Of a DNA stretch of 64,000 bases, positions 63,880 to 64,000 are shown one piece after another; position 1 is the stretch's first letter; every line of letters starts with the position of its first letter. The notes beneath the pieces are model-generated. The model ran no database searches, was not told where the DNA came from, and saw nothing but the letters and a program-made list of their open reading frames with translations. Source of the stretch: Tardibacter chloracetimidivorans (GTDB lineage: Bacteria > Pseudomonadota > Alphaproteobacteria > Sphingomonadales > Sphingomonadaceae); contig NZ_CP018221.1 in assembly GCF_001890385.1 (NCBI RefSeq), positions 855,501 through 919,500 on the forward strand. Reading direction: 5' to 3'. A program made the translations under genes and the position numbers.

Positions 63880-63897
63880 GTCCCTCGACCGAGGGAC
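63880..63897 (-). promoter_or_regulatory. 18-bp dyad site D, upstream of alpha/beta hydrolase
   Basis: The most symmetric site: GTCCCTCG-GT-CGAGGGAC in gene orientation, perfect 8-bp arms and 2-bp centre, then AT and 21 bp to TATCAG (63853-63858). Confidence 0.7.
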
Positions 63898-64000
63898 ATT
63901 TCGTACGATAGGCGCGAGGAGCGGGTTGTGTCGCCAGTTATGCAAAAAACCTCAGAGATCGGGGCGGACATATTCGCCGGTCTGCCCAATGTGATCGACG
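63898..64000. other. Right end of window
   Basis: No gene seen; it is the region beyond dyad D. A coding frame might start past the edge. Confidence 0.4.

Noticed and set aside
1..64000. CRISPR arrays, tRNA or rRNA genes
   Set aside because: No regular short repeats with spacers and no recognisable cloverleaf or rRNA segments were seen by eye.

Overview
The window looks like part of a large catabolic region of a sphingomonad (Alphaproteobacteria: Sphingobium, Novosphingobium or Sphingomonas type). It is GC-rich and carries TonB-dependent receptors with sphingomonad-style N-termini, many short-chain dehydrogenases (SDRs), SnoaL/NTF2-like proteins, acyl-CoA ligases, crotonases, two P450s, a Rieske oxygenase and a spinster-type MFS transporter. 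Conjugation-like remnants suggest a plasmid or integrated element. No rRNA, tRNA or CRISPR array was seen.

Layout. (1) 1-12.4 kb: one catabolic block with a partial TonB receptor, amidohydrolase, SnoaL protein, AraC regulator and CoA ligase on the minus strand. A divergent FAD monooxygenase-CoA ligase-crotonase operon follows, then a minus-strand MFS-YciI-SnoaL operon and the C-terminal stump of a Baeyer-Villiger monooxygenase. (2) 12.4-14.9 kb: an IS21-family element without target duplication, marking a rearrangement junction. (3) 14.9-17.1 kb: plasmid-like remnants (truncated TraG-like protein, small membrane protein, SGNH-like protein, LuxR-type regulator without LuxI). (4) 17.2-22.1 kb: Rieske oxygenase, hydroxypyruvate reductase-like and glycerate-kinase-like genes, and an intact IS1595-type element sitting on the start codon of a decayed STAS-like gene. 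(5) 22.1-64 kb: the main catabolic block, nearly all on the minus strand. It has two TonB receptors, eight SDRs, two paralogous P450s, a Rieske ferredoxin, a CysJ-like diflavin reductase, two identical copies of a 6-oxocamphor-hydrolase-like crotonase, a GMC oxidoreductase, a TauD-type dioxygenase, two luciferase-like monooxygenases, a flavin reductase, a CoA ligase, a thiolase and a PQQ dehydrogenase.

How the genes may work together. A P450 with a ferredoxin and a flavoprotein reductase, followed by alcohol dehydrogenases and a crotonase-type beta-diketone hydrolase, fits this order: hydroxylate an alicyclic ring, oxidise to a diketone, cleave the ring by a retro-Claisen reaction, then activate with CoA and run beta-oxidation to thiolysis. 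The substrate is not identifiable from sequence; a terpenoid- or steroid-like alicyclic compound is a guess.

The most striking result is an 18-bp dyad, in gene orientation GTCCC-N8-GKGAC. I found it at ten intergenic places between 18.4 and 63.9 kb, usually 20-23 bp upstream of a -10-like hexamer, and did not find it left of the IS21 junction. It looks like the binding site of a pathway activator that unites the main block as a regulon. The second is an apparently identical 896-bp direct repeat (crotonase plus terminator hairpin) placed inside two separate operons 24.3 kb apart.
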